This document shows, piece after piece, positions 48,676 to 61,970 of a stretch of DNA of 64,000 nt. The translations under genes and the position numbers were made by a program. Origin of the DNA: Micromussa lordhowensis (lineage: Eukaryota > Cnidaria > Anthozoa > Scleractinia > Lobophylliidae); contig OZ026608.1 of assembly GCA_964020085.1 (NCBI GenBank), positions 620,881 to 684,880 on the forward strand, given 5' to 3'. Below the pieces are notes generated by a model. That model was not told the DNA's origin. It saw only the letters and a list, made by a program, of their open reading frames with translations, and searched no databases. The stretch's first letter is position 1; every line of letters starts with the position of its first letter.

Positions 48676-51600
48676 CCAGTCTGCATTTCGAGAGCGAGGA
48701 GAATGGGAAAAGAAAGATGTTATGACTTTTCTCACTAGAAATGGGATCCAGTATCATATTAATGATCAATAACAACTAACTAAATAAATAAACAAATTTA
48801 CAATATTTAGACAGAAAGTCAGGTGCTCTCTTCTGGTCGAATTAGAAAGTGTCGATTTTTGTGGAGGTAGGGAAAACCGGGGATCAAGGAGAAAAACCCT
48901 CGGAGCAAGATGAGAACCGACAGCAAACTCAACCCACATATGACACCGCCGGAATCGAACCCGGGACAACTAGACCCTTGAGGGATATGAAGGTGGAGAA
49001 AGACAGTGTAAAGTAAGATAAATATTTTAAACGTGCATTTGCCCTCGATCTAGAAGGATGTGTTGGTCTGATGTCAGTAACTGGATTTTGGATTATTGAT
49101 ATTACGATTCTAAGAGGGGACCTGGGTAGGACACTAAAATAACCAGTGGCATAATGATCCAAACTGATGGGAAATTGACAATTGAGATTTTAAGTCATCA
49201 GCCTGTTATCGTGCAGTCAGAAGTATTCAGGCCCCTGATGCTTTCTGAACAACATTTTTGCTCTTCCAAGCATTTGCGAGATCGTACTGAGTAAATTGAG
49301 TGATTTGAGATTCATTACCGGCTGCCCTTGTTCTGTTCTGTTCGGCTATAGCATTACTTCGCAGGACAAACTAAACTGTTTACCGCAAGTAAAGTATTCC
49401 GAGTATTCTGTTAACTTAACTAGAATTCCTTATTGAACAATGATCTGCTGATAAAAAGGAAAATCAAATCGAGCAAAACGAATACGTTGACCTAGCAAAT
49501 CACCTTAATTAAGGTGCTCAAAAAATATTGGTCATTGCATATATATAACCCGGGGTAGAAATATGGGATTATGAAATTTTCAAAACAGATAATCTGTCCC
49601 AATGCCAAACAGTGTAAGGATGTCTCTAGATCCATGTCACCAGCATGGAATTGTTCGATCAGAGTCTCAGACTCAATAAGCCATTCTTATAAGGAAAGAA
49701 AGAAAGCGTTTGTTTGTTGTAATCACATTTTAAGTTTAGGTTAAAAAAGGTTTCATGTGGATATTAAGTAAATTGCTTGATTGGTGTAGTTCCGCCTGAC
49801 TAATAATTATTTATGATTAAAATACATTGCAAATGACTCTTTCTGAGACATACATTCATTACCTGCTGGTTTTCTAAGTGCATGGTCTTCCGTTTGAAGC
49901 TTGAAAATGTGAATTGTTTAATTTTATGCACAACAGAATAATTCCTTAGTGTAGCGGCCATGAGAAGATACATTGTTGCGTTTCGCAATGGTTTCAATAA
50001 CTGGATTGCACACTTTGTCAACGATATGATATTTCATTGTTTTTAATAAAATAAATTCTATGATCTATACAACAGGAATAAAGCAAATTGGCATAGCCCG
50101 ATGATATCATGATATCAAGGCATGTGTTTTACCACAAAACAGGGCCAACTCGAGCGCGAGGTTAGCTTGAAATCTGGTTTAATTACCAACAGGCGAGATC
50201 TGAATAAAGCAGACTACTGTGTTGGATGAATTTGGCCACCGTAGTGGCAATATAAGGACTGAAAAAAACCTAACAAACTGGATGTGGAGCCGTGGGGTTG
50301 CTGAGTAGTAGGTTGGTAATTACATCAAATACACCGCTGGCTTTGGCTACCCCGTACGTTTATTCATGTCAACAAAATAAGGAATCTTTTGTCAAACCGT
50401 TGGCAATTACCAACGAGGAAAAATAGGTTCCGTTGATAAGTACCATCTTGGAGGAAACACCGACCTCGAAATTACTCTTGTAATTTTGGTATCAACGAAA
50501 CGTTTGTTATGATTTCTTTCTAAAAAATTAGCATAACAATGTGTGAAATGAGTACCAGCTTCCTTTTCTAAAACCCTGTGTAAACAAAAAAACACATTTA
50601 TTCGGGGAGATGAAATATGGTCAGCGACGATATTTGTTGTGTATCGGTTTTTGACGGTTGAAACCATTTTTTTTCCAGAGGCGGAATTCTAAACTAATTA
50701 CCAATGAATAGTACTCGAGGCAGATAAACATACTTTCCCTCGTCAATCTTTACTCTACACAAAAAGCTGGAAACACTAACGTCATTGATACCTAAAGAGC
50801 TATTAGGATGAGTCGGACTATCTTACATAAACTTTGTCCGTAACTTGGTAAGTAATATTTAAATATGAACGTTATTTTCGACTGCTTTCAGCGACATCAC
50901 AAACCGATACAGTCAAGTAAATGTGAATGCCCATTGACCTTATAAATATTCTAAAATTAATTACTTTTTGTAGGTCTAACTCTCTCGTCGACAGAAAAAA
51001 CGATCTTTGGGAGTGTAATTTTTAACAGAGCCCATGTCCGCTCAATCTAGATGAAAGGGTAGCCAAAATCATGCTAGTTTAAGCACTTGATTCGTGCAGT
51101 TTCAGCTCAAATGCTATATAGGTGATTATAAAACACAAAGGTTATACCTTATCTTGACCTTTGTCAATGAAACAAGCCGCTTTGTATTTCTCAAAAATTT
51201 TGTAAAATGTATTTTGGATGCGCTTGAGAAATTAACCAACGCATAATCACGCGAATATTTGTAACAATGTTGCCTCTACCGAAAGCGTCGTTCACATAAG
51301 TTAACGAAAGCTTAGGTTCAAGGTGAACATTTCATTTAGAAAGATTGATTTTGGAAAGTTCAAATGCGCATTGAACACGACAAGTTAAAAAACATTGACT
51401 TTTTCTACCGTAATGGAGAGATCAGGCTACGGATGCTCAGAAAAATTTCAAATTCAGTGTTAATCGGAAATGGTATTATTTCAGGTGTTTCAGGCACTCT
51501 TTACATAAATGGTTTGTAAAATATATATTGTTAGATACTCTGTTTATTTTGATATAATACTTCATTAAGCCAAACCATTGGCAAGTGTTTCTTTTAGTTA

Positions 51601-51929
51601 CCGACAAACATTCGACAGAGACAGAGCCAGCAAACATCCAGCTTCTCCTCCCAACATACTTGTATGTAAGATAATTTGGTTTTGTCAACTGAGTTGATAA
51701 TGTGAATTGACCACCGTAAAGAGATTCGAAAGCTGACGTTTCGAGCGTTAGCCCTTCGACGGAGCATACTTGTATGTAAGGCCGACAGGTGACGAGAAAC
51801 AGAGAAAGCCATTACCGTCACGTTGTATCTCCAGCTTGGAACTTAGACAACGAACATCAAAGACACCTTTGTCTTGTTATACATCCCACATTCTCAAGAT
51901 AATAACCCATTTTTAACTTGTCATTTCAG
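48676..51929. other. Intergenic interval between GPCR loci 5 and 6
   Basis: No gene recognised. AATAAA at 48783-48788 may end the locus 5 transcript. 48930-48966 contains the reverse complement of a tRNA-type B box (GGAATCGAACCCGGGAC), probably a SINE fragment. 49501-49516 is a perfect palindrome, CACCTTAATTAAGGTG. Around 50180-50420 AATTACCAAC recurs in both orientations, suggesting another small inverted-repeat element. Confidence 0.4.
51690..51780. repeat. Dispersed-repeat-like segment upstream of GPCR 6
   Basis: This contains AGCTGACGTTTCGAGCGTTA followed by GCCCTTCGACGGAGC, a phrase I associate with a common dispersed repeat of coral and anemone genomes. CATACTTGTATGTAAG occurs on both sides (about 51655-51670 and 51765-51780), which could be a duplicated flank. 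The family is not confirmed. Confidence 0.4.
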
Positions 51930-53223
51930 ATGTTACGTAGGAACATGTCTAGTAATTCCATGAATAACTCGGTGACGAGTCCTCCAGCCACGACCTCTAC
52001 GCCGCTGGCCTATTCCTATCTTCTACGAGTAGCGTTTTGCATAATCGCGCTCGAAGCTTTTGTTAGCAACGGGCTCCTATGTGTTGTTATACTAAAGAAC
52101 CGTAAGATGCTCAGGTCAGCTTATAACTTGCTGATATTTAGCCTGGCTGTGACAGATTTGCTAACAGGTAATTTTACGTTTAAAGGTTTTACTCTTTGAT
52201 CTTTTTTCTGCAAAGCAGGGAAAGTAGCTTTACATGCCATGTTTATTTATATTTGTCTTTGAATCAAGTGTCTCCCATAATAGCAGGTCCTGGACACGTT
52301 TCATATAATCAAGTTACTGTTTTGTGTTTGAAGGAATATTTCTTGAAGTGACACCTAATTACCTCATCGCCCTTAATTCGTACCAGGCTCCCAAAGGCAC
52401 ACTCGGCGTGATCTTTTGCAAAATCATCGGTTCACAGTACATCGTGTTCCTTTTGGGGAAAGTTTCTGTCTTCTCAGTCACAAGCCTCGCTTTGGAACGG
52501 TGGTATTCTGTGGTCAAACCTATAAAATACAAGTTAAAATTTAAAAGACGACGAGTCTTCATTTATCTTTCTATCATATGGTTCATCTGCCTGATTTCAC
52601 ATGCCGCGATGCCGTTTGGAATGACGCTCAATGAAGACAGCCTTCGGTGCATTTGGATTGCAATTGACTATCCGGGGAAATTAATAATAACAATGTACAC
52701 AGTGGTGACATTTTTCATCCCTACCGTGGTCATGTGGGTGACATATTTGCATATTACCTTATCCTTAAAGTCTTTCCCTGGAAGACACAACAAGCGCGTT
52801 ACACGTGTACGATTTAGACTTCTACGCATGTGCATTATAGTAGCGTTAATTTTGACAGTGTGCTGGTTTCCAAACCAACTTTATTATGCTCTGTCGTCGT
52901 TTGGACTTGTCAAACTAGAGACGCCTTTTCATCACTTTACAATAGTTCTCGCCATGTTTAATTCATGCACCAATCCAATAATCTACTGCTACACCAATCA
53001 GGAATACAGGAGAGGGTTTATCTCCATACTTTCTCCCCTTTTCAACTATTGTAACTGGAGAAGACGACGAGTTGTGACTCTAGCCCAGGAATCGTCATGG
53101 GATGGAAGAAGCAGAGATTTTTCTGCGGAGAAATTTGACGGTGGAGTGCTTCTGCAGTTTCGCTATATTAACAACGGCTGTGAGATACTTGAAAACCATC
53201 AAATGAACAGCAATGTTATTTAA
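51930..53223 (+). CDS. Class A GPCR, locus 6
   Basis: Exons 51930-52167 and 52334-53223 (phase-1 intron of only 166 bp, AAG acceptor) give about 375 residues. The first ATG directly follows a TTTCAG acceptor, so a 5' non-coding exon is likely; a second in-frame ATG is at 51945. Sequon NNS, TM1 with SNG in place of GN, TM2 LAVTDLLT, TM3 Cys in VIFCKI, ERW, ECL2 Cys (LRCIW), TM6 CWFPNQ and TM7 NPIIY are visible. The C-tail of about 75 residues contains NWRRRR. It is closest to locus 1 despite the opposite strand and 20 kb separation. Confidence 0.9.
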
Positions 53224-53454
53224 TTGTTTATTAATGGTAAATAATTTAAAAGGACTTCAGGGTATCTTTTTAAATTAATTATTATCTTACTAATTAAGGC
53301 AAGATCATCTTTATTATCTGCTGTACTTTCATTGTGACAAAAGCCACAATACGTTAAAAGAATATTAAGACTGGAGACTGCAGTATATATCCATACAGCA
53401 TTGAAAAAACTGTTCATTTGCTCCTTTTTTTCAAAACACAAATATGAAGATTTG

Positions 53455-54183
53455 TTTCATGAGTTCTTGTTTACACGCTTATCAATGCACCAACGTTCTT
53501 TTTCCATTTGACGCTACCATATTTGCATCAAACCAATGCCCAATCAAAAACACCCTTAATTTCATCTTTAAATGTTTACAACTCAGAAGCGAGTTCGGCG
53601 ACCCTATTCTATATTACATACTACTTATTAACCGAGAGTGAGGTCATTACAGGGAAATCTCAGACCGAGTCCTTGATGTATTGACCGAGCGATAGCGAGG
53701 TCAATACATTAAGGCCGAGGTCTGAGATTTCCCTGTAATGACCGAACGGACGAGGTTAATAAGTTATTTATTATATGGCCTTTTTAGCGCTATTCTTGAA
53801 AAGAATATAATAAACTGAACACCGCAAGTAATTTTCCACATCTGCTTGCGCGCGCTACGGCTTTCTTCGTCGCTCATACTAAAAAAGTATCTGTGTGCTA
53901 GTTTTTCTCTCAGTTATTGAAAATATAGTAGTACCTTGTCCATCTTTTCTGTTGTTTTCGCCCACGCGCACATAGTTTTTTACTCACAACTCAAAAGAGC
54001 CGTCGAGCCGAGAAAAAATTTCATAATGCCCGGTCATTACAAGAAAATAATGCCCGCTCAGCAGCCAATCAGAGTGCGCGTACTTTTGTAGCCATATAAT
54101 AATGAATTATAATTACCATTTCAAAATTCAACTTTTCACAAAGTTTAAAGTAATTATAAGAGCGGATTTAGAGTCACTTTAAC
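53455..54183. repeat. MITE family A copy 2 nested inside a family B copy
   Basis: 53616-54101 is the family A element (hairpin 53623-53764, tail CCAATCAGAGTGCGCG at 54065-54080), nearly identical to 10076-10566. The flanks belong to an older family B copy. On the left are ATTTGACGCTACCATATTTG, CAATGCCCAATC and AACACCCTTAAT; on the right are CACAAAGTTTAAA and GAGTCACTTTAA. Family A therefore inserted into family B, which dates B as older here. Confidence 0.8.
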
Positions 54184-55782
54184 TTTTTGAAAAAATAAAG
54201 TGGCTGTGAAACGCATCGCACAATTTTTTAAACTTGACTGTTTCATTTGTTGTCGCACCGTTGAAGTTGTATTTTATCATCACGCTTATCGCATTTCAAC
54301 GTTTACAAAGCATTTACAGTTTAGGTTATTTGGCTGCCTTGAATGCTCATGTTACTTAGGAACCTCCGTTACCATCAACCTAAATGGATTTTGAGATAGA
54401 CAAAGAAAAAAAGGAAGAAACCCATCAGATCAACACAACCTTTTTTATTGTGTAAAATATTGTGGTTACAGTCCTCCTGTACGGTGGTTTTTTAATAAAG
54501 TTGTACAGCTGTTTTGCTTTTATCCCGCCTTGCAACCTTAAGCAGATATGTACAATAATAACAGCAACAAACATTTTCTCTCTGTGAGTGGTTGTAGTTA
54601 TGATCGTTTTTTGTTAAAACCAGCTGCAAAACACTACAACACTACAAGATGGAGTCCTCCGCGCACTGATGAAAGCTTTATGAGCGAATTCAGGAGCTAG
54701 GTGAGGTTTAATTTTTATTTTAGTCGTCTAGGTATCTGAACTCCATTCAGATCTCTGTTTCTTTTAATCAGTGAAACAGGTACAGCAAGGCAAGACAAAG
54801 CAAAGCCAACATACGACTTTTTGATATCTGATTTGATTGTTCGAACAGAATTTGCCAGTAAAATGTTGACTTCTGTCATCAGCTGAAGCGAAGATGACAT
54901 ATTGATATTGATTGTAAGTTTTGTTGCGTTGCAGTATTGAAGGAAATCCAATTCTGGATGCGGGATGTTGACGTTCTTTACTTACGGTGTTTTTTTTTAA
55001 GACCAATAGCCTCCCATTTTTATTTTTGACCGACACCACATTTCACATAAGTCAACAAGCGGAAAAATGAGATATTTCTTTTTTTATTTGATCCAACTTT
55101 AATTAAGCAAAATATGATTTCAGGTCTCTGCCATATCCGGGTTAGGTTTGCTAAAGCCATCACAAAATTTTAACATTGCCTCGTGTAATTTAAATATTGT
55201 TGAATTTCAATATTGTCATAATAAGGAGTTATTTTCGTGAAAGTTTTCATTAAAGACGGTCGCCGGCCATACTCACACATGGTCTTTGTCCGAGCCTAAA
55301 GCCTGTTTATGTCAAAACAAGCCTTAACCTTCTTTGTGTCAAAACTACAAATAAAAAATGATAATAAGAAATCTTATGTTCGTTTAGACGTTACATCCGT
55401 CGTTTTCCCGTTTGTTGGAGCAAGAAAATACATCGTTCAATATGATCAAGCAATTCAGAGACCAAACGCTGTTTTTTTTTAACAAAAAGAGCTTGAAATA
55501 GACAGCTGCAATTTAAGAGAGAAGACCCAAACTAATTTTATAAAATCGTCTATTCTGTATTCTGAGTAAAATTCCCGAATTAACACGTGAATGAAAGAAT
55601 ATTTGCACGGTAGACAGAATGGTCAAACAAGCAAGGATAGTTCAGAGCAGCTGGATTTAACCAATCGTGTGAGCGACAATTTTTTTCGGAAAAAAGATGT
55701 GTCACTCAAACCTAATTATAGAAAACCATATCTTCAAAAAAGTAGCTCCCTTGTCTCGAGACTGCAGTGCAACGTTGGCAAA
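54184..55782. other. Intergenic interval before GPCR locus 7
   Basis: No recognised gene. An in-frame ATG at 55591 would extend GPCR 7 by 64 residues, but that extension has no match in the paralogues. Overlapping minus-strand frames at 54715-55039 have no recognisable family. Confidence 0.35.
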
Positions 55783-58185
55783 ATGAATTTTAGTTCAAAT
55801 TTCTCGATGGTCGCCGAGGAATCAAAATCAAATTCAAATGACATGAAAGATATGAGAGGAAAAATGTCAAAGGAACACAGCCTGGTGGTGACGACCGTTT
55901 GCGGGTCCATCGCTATATTTTCGATTATTGGCAACCTTCTGTTGTGCATTGTTATCTTAAAAAGAAGATCAATGTTAACCAAACCTTACAATGTTCTGAT
56001 ATTCAACTTGGCGGCTACAGACATGTTAACAGGTGAGATTTGCTTCATTATATTCTTGGAAAATTTCGCATAAATCAATCTTCTTCCCTTAATCCACACT
56101 TAATATTCCTCTATGAATACACAACAAAGCGACGAATCACTGCACAGACTACATCGGCATAAAGCAAGTTATAAGTATTTCCTTATGTTTTACCTTTTGA
56201 GGAAATTTTCAACACTATATTTTAGCCTTAATAAAAGGCATTCAAATTAAAAGTTTTTTATGAATTCTCAGCGCACTATAAGTTTGTTTAAAAAACTGGC
56301 ATAATTTCGAATTTAGTTAAAAGACAAACAACAAAAACCTACGAAATAGCCCGTTCAACAGAGTTTATACGGTAAATCATAAACTAAAAATTTATAAATT
56401 TCCTGGTTTGAGTTTATCAAGTGATCACACTTTCATGTCAACGAGTATCTTTGCCGAACGTACGTCATATCGTACCCAAACTCTGGGCCAACGATTTTTG
56501 CATCTGTGTACATATGTAAACAGCGAGATTGAAAAATGTCTTAGTGATACAAGCCAAAGCTGCTAAATGTGCGTTAAGCGATTGTTATTCATTGGTGTGA
56601 ATGTTAGACTTTAAAAATAGAGAGCAAAAACAAAAACGTCAAATGAATAAGTGCAAGTTACTCTTCTATTCCAAGGAAAATAAGTAGAAAAGCAATAACA
56701 ATCTTGGTTTAATCAAAGATGTTGAGTTGGTATCAATGAAACAAGTATCTTTGTTAAAAGAACGCGAGAAGTATCATTTTGATCATTTTTAAACCGTGAT
56801 TGTGTAAGCACGTGGTGCATCAGATTATGCAAATTAGGGTCAATCACAATTCCGCTGTTTTGCGGGCGCATATATCGTTTGACATGCTAGGGCAAGGTGG
56901 TACATAATTGTAAATTCAAATAATTTCAATTTTAGTGAAAGTGTTAATGGCAGCTTGTAACTGTTAGGTCAGATATTCAGATTAATTGCATGTTAAATTT
57001 CCAGTTCATTTGTTGGTCGGGGAAAGAGCTATCTTAATTGTTCGGCGTACAGTGTAAGTCACACAAAGCTAACGTAGATGCTGCGAAACGCTTATTCAAG
57101 GCACGTAAAGGTTGGCTGCGTTGGTAAACAGTATTTAAATAAAGTGTCTGCTGTAGTATGAAAGCGTACTGTCAGAATCATTATTTTCAGTTAAAGAAGC
57201 TTTGGTTATTGTTCACTACAATGTTTACATGAGTGCAGTCAACAGGCTTTAAGAGATACCACTATCTTACTGAAAATGCAGCCGTATAACATAACCTTTT
57301 GTTAATGATTTTATTATACGTGCTTTGTTTGCAGGGATTTTTATAACAGCGACACCAAACTATGTTCTTGGACAAGAGTATTATTATGTAGATGACAACA
57401 TTGCTGGTGAGTTGTTTTGCCGGCTGATTGGCTCTACGTATTTTCTGTTCGTGTTTGGAAAAGGTTCTACCCTGACGATAATGTGCCTAGCTATTGAACG
57501 GTGGTTTTCAGTTGTGAAACCATTAAAGTACAAATACGCCTTCAAGAGAGGAAGGTTGCTGTTGTACATCGCCATTATATGGGCCTTTAGCTGTTTTACA
57601 CAGATCAATGAACTCTTTATCATGAAAACTTCTCACGGGATCTGCGTACCAAGCTCTCCTCCTTACAGCGTAAAAACCGAAAAGATACTTACACTGCTGC
57701 ACATCTTAGCAACTTTCTTTGTTCCAAGTATCGTTACTTGGGTTACCTTTGCGCATGTGTGGCTTCACGTACGTAGAACCATGGTTCATCATCGCGCACG
57801 CTTGAGTAACTACGAGCGCGCCAAACAGAAGCTGATTCGCATGTGCGCGGTGACTGCACTTCTGCTAACTGTTTGTTGGTTTCCGGCAGAAATGTTTTTC
57901 ATTTTGAAAGAGTTCAATGTTACATCGCTCTCTTTAAGCTTCTATCAATTCACTGACATGCTTGCAATGTCGAACTCTTGTTTCAATCCTTGGGTTTACT
58001 TTCTATATAACCGAGAATACAGAAAAGCTTTCCTCAGCCTTGTTACAGTGAAAATGAGAAATCAAGACAATCGAACGACTACCTTCAACCTTTTGTCTAC
58101 AGCAAAATCTCCTTCAGTGGTCCTTATACGACAAGTCAATATGCAGCCCGAACGCGGATCAAGGGAGATAAATGTCTATCGATGA
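55783..58185 (+). CDS. Class A GPCR, locus 7
   Basis: Exons 55783-56032 and 57335-58185 (phase-1 intron of 1302 bp) give 366 residues. The start at MNFSSNFS is preferred over the in-frame ATG at 55591 because it gives an N-terminus of about 35 residues with sequons, as in the paralogues. TM1 has GN, TM2 has LAATDMLT, the TM3 Cys is in ELFCRL, and ERW, ECL2 Cys (HGICVP), TM6 CWFPAE and TM7 NPWVY are present, followed by a C-tail of about 55 residues. It is closest to locus 4. AATAAA at 58323-58328 is a good polyadenylation candidate. Confidence 0.9.
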
Positions 58186-59029
58186 CACGTAAATCAAGCT
58201 ATACAGGGACCAACCTCCGTTCCTAGAAATCCCCATTGTAGTACCAGAGATTTTTATGTGCCTTATTGTGCCATAATTGTCGGTGCCCATTCCACATTCT
58301 CATCAACTAACTTGATCAGATTAATAAAAGTGACAAAAAGTATAAGATCTAGTACCACTGGTAATGTTTAGGGCTAGCATCCTATCCACGGAGGGGAGGG
58401 GGACAAGCTCCGGCAAGTTGAGACGCATGGTCCGATGTAGATTTCACCCTAATATTGAATTTAAATGAACTCGCAGTGGTGTTTCATAATGGTAACCGTG
58501 GAGTTAATGAACCTCAGGCAAGGTTTGAAAACACTAGTATACTTTATACTATGTTAACCTGAACAGTTTTAAACGCTCGGAATATTTGTCAATTATCGGA
58601 GACGGACCTAAAGCGTTTGTTCCTTTGGACAATATGCAATGCATCGTGTATCATTTTAAAATTGCTCCTTTTTTGTATAAATTATCAAAAACGTTTTTCT
58701 TGGCTAGTCCGTTTAGTTTACTGTGAACTATATCCAAGCACCCGGAAGTTATAGTCAGCCCTTTCATCTTGGCTATGAAATATGAATCAATCTAACCCTT
58801 CAAGAGGCATTTAAAACCGCAGCACGGAATTTACGGAATTCGATGGTGCATTTTGCAAAACAATTCAAACATCTAATCGATAGATTTTCTTCATTTTTTT
58901 ACTTAACGTAGAAAATCGGTAGAGAAAATGATCCATCAGAAGAAAAATAGGGGTCACCGAACGTCCAAGATCGTTAAATCCAGGTAAAGCTATAGCAATG
59001 GCCATCTGCCCTATCATTGTTCATTTTAT
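58186..59029. other. Intergenic interval after GPCR locus 7
   Basis: 3' UTR of locus 7 to about 58345, then unremarkable AT-rich sequence. No gene or repeat structure is supported. Confidence 0.4.
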
Positions 59030-59720
59030 TACTTAGCGCGCGCTCGATGCATGACGTGGCGAGTGAATTTGCGTGCGCAGTAACACAGCGGTCAAACGAC
59101 TAGGCACTCGCGTGAACACGCGCGAGTTTAAGCACTTCCGGTCACTTTCACTCTTTATGCCACAAAATTTCAACGGTCAACCTCCGCCACTCGAGGCATC
59201 TCGGTACTAAGTTCAATCATTCTTCCCCTACAAACGTTCTTTTCCCAAGTTTTATTGCTTAGGCAACAGCCTTTCTCATACGAAAATCTGCCCCCAGAGA
59301 GACCAACGACAACTATCGCGATAAAAACACAAGTCTTCATGTTTCTCTACAAACTCGTAAATTCGACAAGAAAATTCACTATTGTTGCAGAGATAGTTTC
59401 TTTGTTGAAAAAGATATATAAAAGAGACGCCCCTTTTAGAGCTGTGTTTAAGGTAAAAACCTTAGCTGTTTTGTTTTCGGCTTATCCTTGCGAAATGAAA
59501 CACATACTGCGAAATTTAAATCTGCCGCCATTTTGGCGCTACCTTGTTTCTATGGAAATGGTGCAATCCATTCCCACGCGCGCGCGCGCGGCTTGAGCAT
59601 GCGCACTCATTTGACCGCTGTGGGGTGCGCAGTAAGGATGCGCAGAAACAATTAGCGCGAACGTCCTTGAGATCTTAAAGCTGTCTTATTGCGAATTCTG
59701 AACCTCAAGTGTGATTAAAG
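59030..59720 (+). promoter_or_regulatory. CpG-rich block, candidate promoter/non-coding exon of GPCR 8 or a DNA element
   Basis: This is the most CpG-rich stretch of the right half. It holds GCCGCCATTTTGGC (59524-59537, like a YY1 site), several TGCGCA/GCATGCGCA words (NRF1-like), and (CG)n at 59578-59588. A strong donor AAAG/GTAAGT at 59720/59721 could join the acceptor CAACAG at 61915-61920, just ahead of the GPCR 8 start. Alternatively, CACAGCGGTCAAA (59084-59096) and TTTGACCGCTGTG (59608-59620) are inverted repeats with GTGCGCAGTAA just outside both, which looks like a transposon with a target duplication. An open frame at 59255-59596 has no ATG start and no recognisable family. Confidence 0.45.
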
Positions 59721-60029
59721 GTAAGTCGGATTTCATGAAGAAAAAACATTTACTTTCCTAGTCTGATAAGGCATTAATGAAAATGAGATGAAATCATGCA
59801 TTAGTTCTCGCATGAAATTCACGTTTGTATATGTTGTCTTAATTTATAGTACTGGCATCGTCTCCACTTAACATTTGTCTACGAAAAAGTATTTTCACAA
59901 CGCTTCTTTCCGGTAGGACCAGAGGTGAAAATAAACCAATTTTTCACTAAATTGAAATACAAATTTACTGAATCTGCAACGATGCATTTCCTTGTACAAG
60001 TACAAAATAACATCGTTGCCAATAACATG

Positions 60030-60365
60030 TACCTTGTTTCTATCGAGTTATAGAAACACGACTGGAAGTTTGAGAGAACGAGAAATGCTGTGGGAACACG
60101 AGCCGACAGGCGAGTGTTTCCAATTTCCACAGCTTTTTCGAGTTATCATGTTCGAGTAATCATGTTTTCTATTTCTTTTAGAAAATTCCGCACCCAAAAC
60201 AAAGAAAACAACTCGTTTACTTTGATCATCAAAATGTAAATTCTTTTTGCTCGTGCCATCATTACGTCAACAGCTCGTGCTAGTTCTGTGTTTCTATATC
60301 GAGTTATAGAAACACGATTTTAAGCCAATCAGCGCGCGTATTTACATAGGGCTATTTTCTTAAAA
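60030..60365 (+). repeat. Hairpin-head/CCAAT-GCGC-tail element
   Basis: This is a relative of 13960-14330 in the opposite orientation. The head starts with GTTTCTATCGAGTTATAGAA near 60036, and the shared CTGTGGGAACACGAGCC block, AACTCGTTTACTTTGAT and GCTCGTGCTAGTTCTGTG follow in reverse-complement agreement with the earlier copy. The tail is CCAATCAGCGCGCG at 60325-60338. Confidence 0.75.
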
Positions 60366-61970
60366 TATATATCAATTTTTCACACCTTTAAAATGAACCT
60401 TTGTTTATTGACTGTTAAATTTCCTGGGATGCAACAAAAATATTGGAATTCTCTTTTGAATTATTCTAGTGGCTGTAATTCTCACTTTAGGCCATACATT
60501 TGCTCTGTGGACATTGATGTTTTAAAGTTGGATTTAATTGATACCAGGTAATATTGAAAACGAAATTGTGGTACTGAGCACGTTGGTTTTATCAAGTCGA
60601 CTTCCTTTGCAAACTTAGTGAGTCCAGTTATCTTTTAACGTTTGTATCTGTATTGTATTGTGCTCTATTTATGTTTGAGACATACCATTTCAGTAAGAAA
60701 TATCTGGGGAAGCCTTTTCCAGTGTTTCTAGGGTGATATTCCATGAAAAGGATTTTTATCTATTGATAAAAATCAGCTACATCCCGTAATTTCTTCTTGT
60801 AGCTATGGCGATTCAAGTAAACGAGAGAAAACATTACATCCTGCACATATTTTATTTAAAATGATAGCAGTCTACTTTAATTTAAGACACTAAATGTTAA
60901 ATGCCCTTTGGCGGTTAACATACTGTAATAAATCTTAGTCTGGAAGTGACATGATTTGATAAAGCTCTTTTAATTTGTCTGGCAATGTTTCTTGTCAACG
61001 AGGAAAACTGAAGGCGCACGTAATCACACAGGACAGCAACAACAACACTCCTCGGGAAGCAAGCTGCCTCTCACAGATCCCCTTTGATCGAGATACCAAT
61101 TAACAAATATATTGTCGCAACCCTTGCCTTACTGAATACTGACTTACGTTAGCTAAAATTCTACCGAAGAAAGGCGAATTCAAAAAAGAACCGAAATAAA
61201 CTCGCTAATTAAAGCTTATACCTTTTCACGGAGAGGTCGTTAACTCACCAGTTTGAATTAAAGCAATTTTATTCGCACGTAACGCCAATGTTCAATTTAC
61301 AGATTGCAAATCTCAGAACAGATTAATAATGCTCTTGACTGCATAGATGGAAATGGTCTTTTCAAGCCAGCTTTTTCAGTCTCTCATCCGCGGCTAGGCG
61401 CCTATTTTCTTCTAGGCTCTGCCTTTTCAATTACAAAAAATCCTTACCTGGAAAAATTCAATTTAAACACTTTTTGCCAAATGGTTTGCACCTGAATTAT
61501 TGATGGGGTAAACCATTAAAAAATCCTGCAAAATAGATGTTAATAGTCGGTGTCTGCATAAGATTATAAGGCTAAGGATAAATGCATTTTTGTGTATTGC
61601 TTTCATGTCCAAAAACATTAAGTAAGCTCATACATTATTTATCATCATGTTCTTTTAAGGCCACGAAATGGAATGAAAATGGAAAACGTAAAAGCTTGAG
61701 CGACTAGTGCAACTAAGCACTAATCTCAATAAATTGTACTTCAGCTCTCCAGTATCTATTTGCAGCAATTTAGTTTGAGTGACGATTTGCATAAAATGCT
61801 TCTTTCATCTTACACTCCAGGAGGCAAAAACTATAAAACCTAACTAATGTATAATCAAATGGATTATATATACGGATAACGTAGTTGTATATTAAAGCAT
61901 GTACCTTAACGTGTTCAACAGATAAAAAGAAGCCTTCACTACCCTACACTACTCGCTGAAGACTACTATC

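Noticed and set aside
54715..55039. Two overlapping minus-strand frames of 78 and 91 codons
   Set aside because: Different frames over the same DNA, no family recognised, no splice signals placed.
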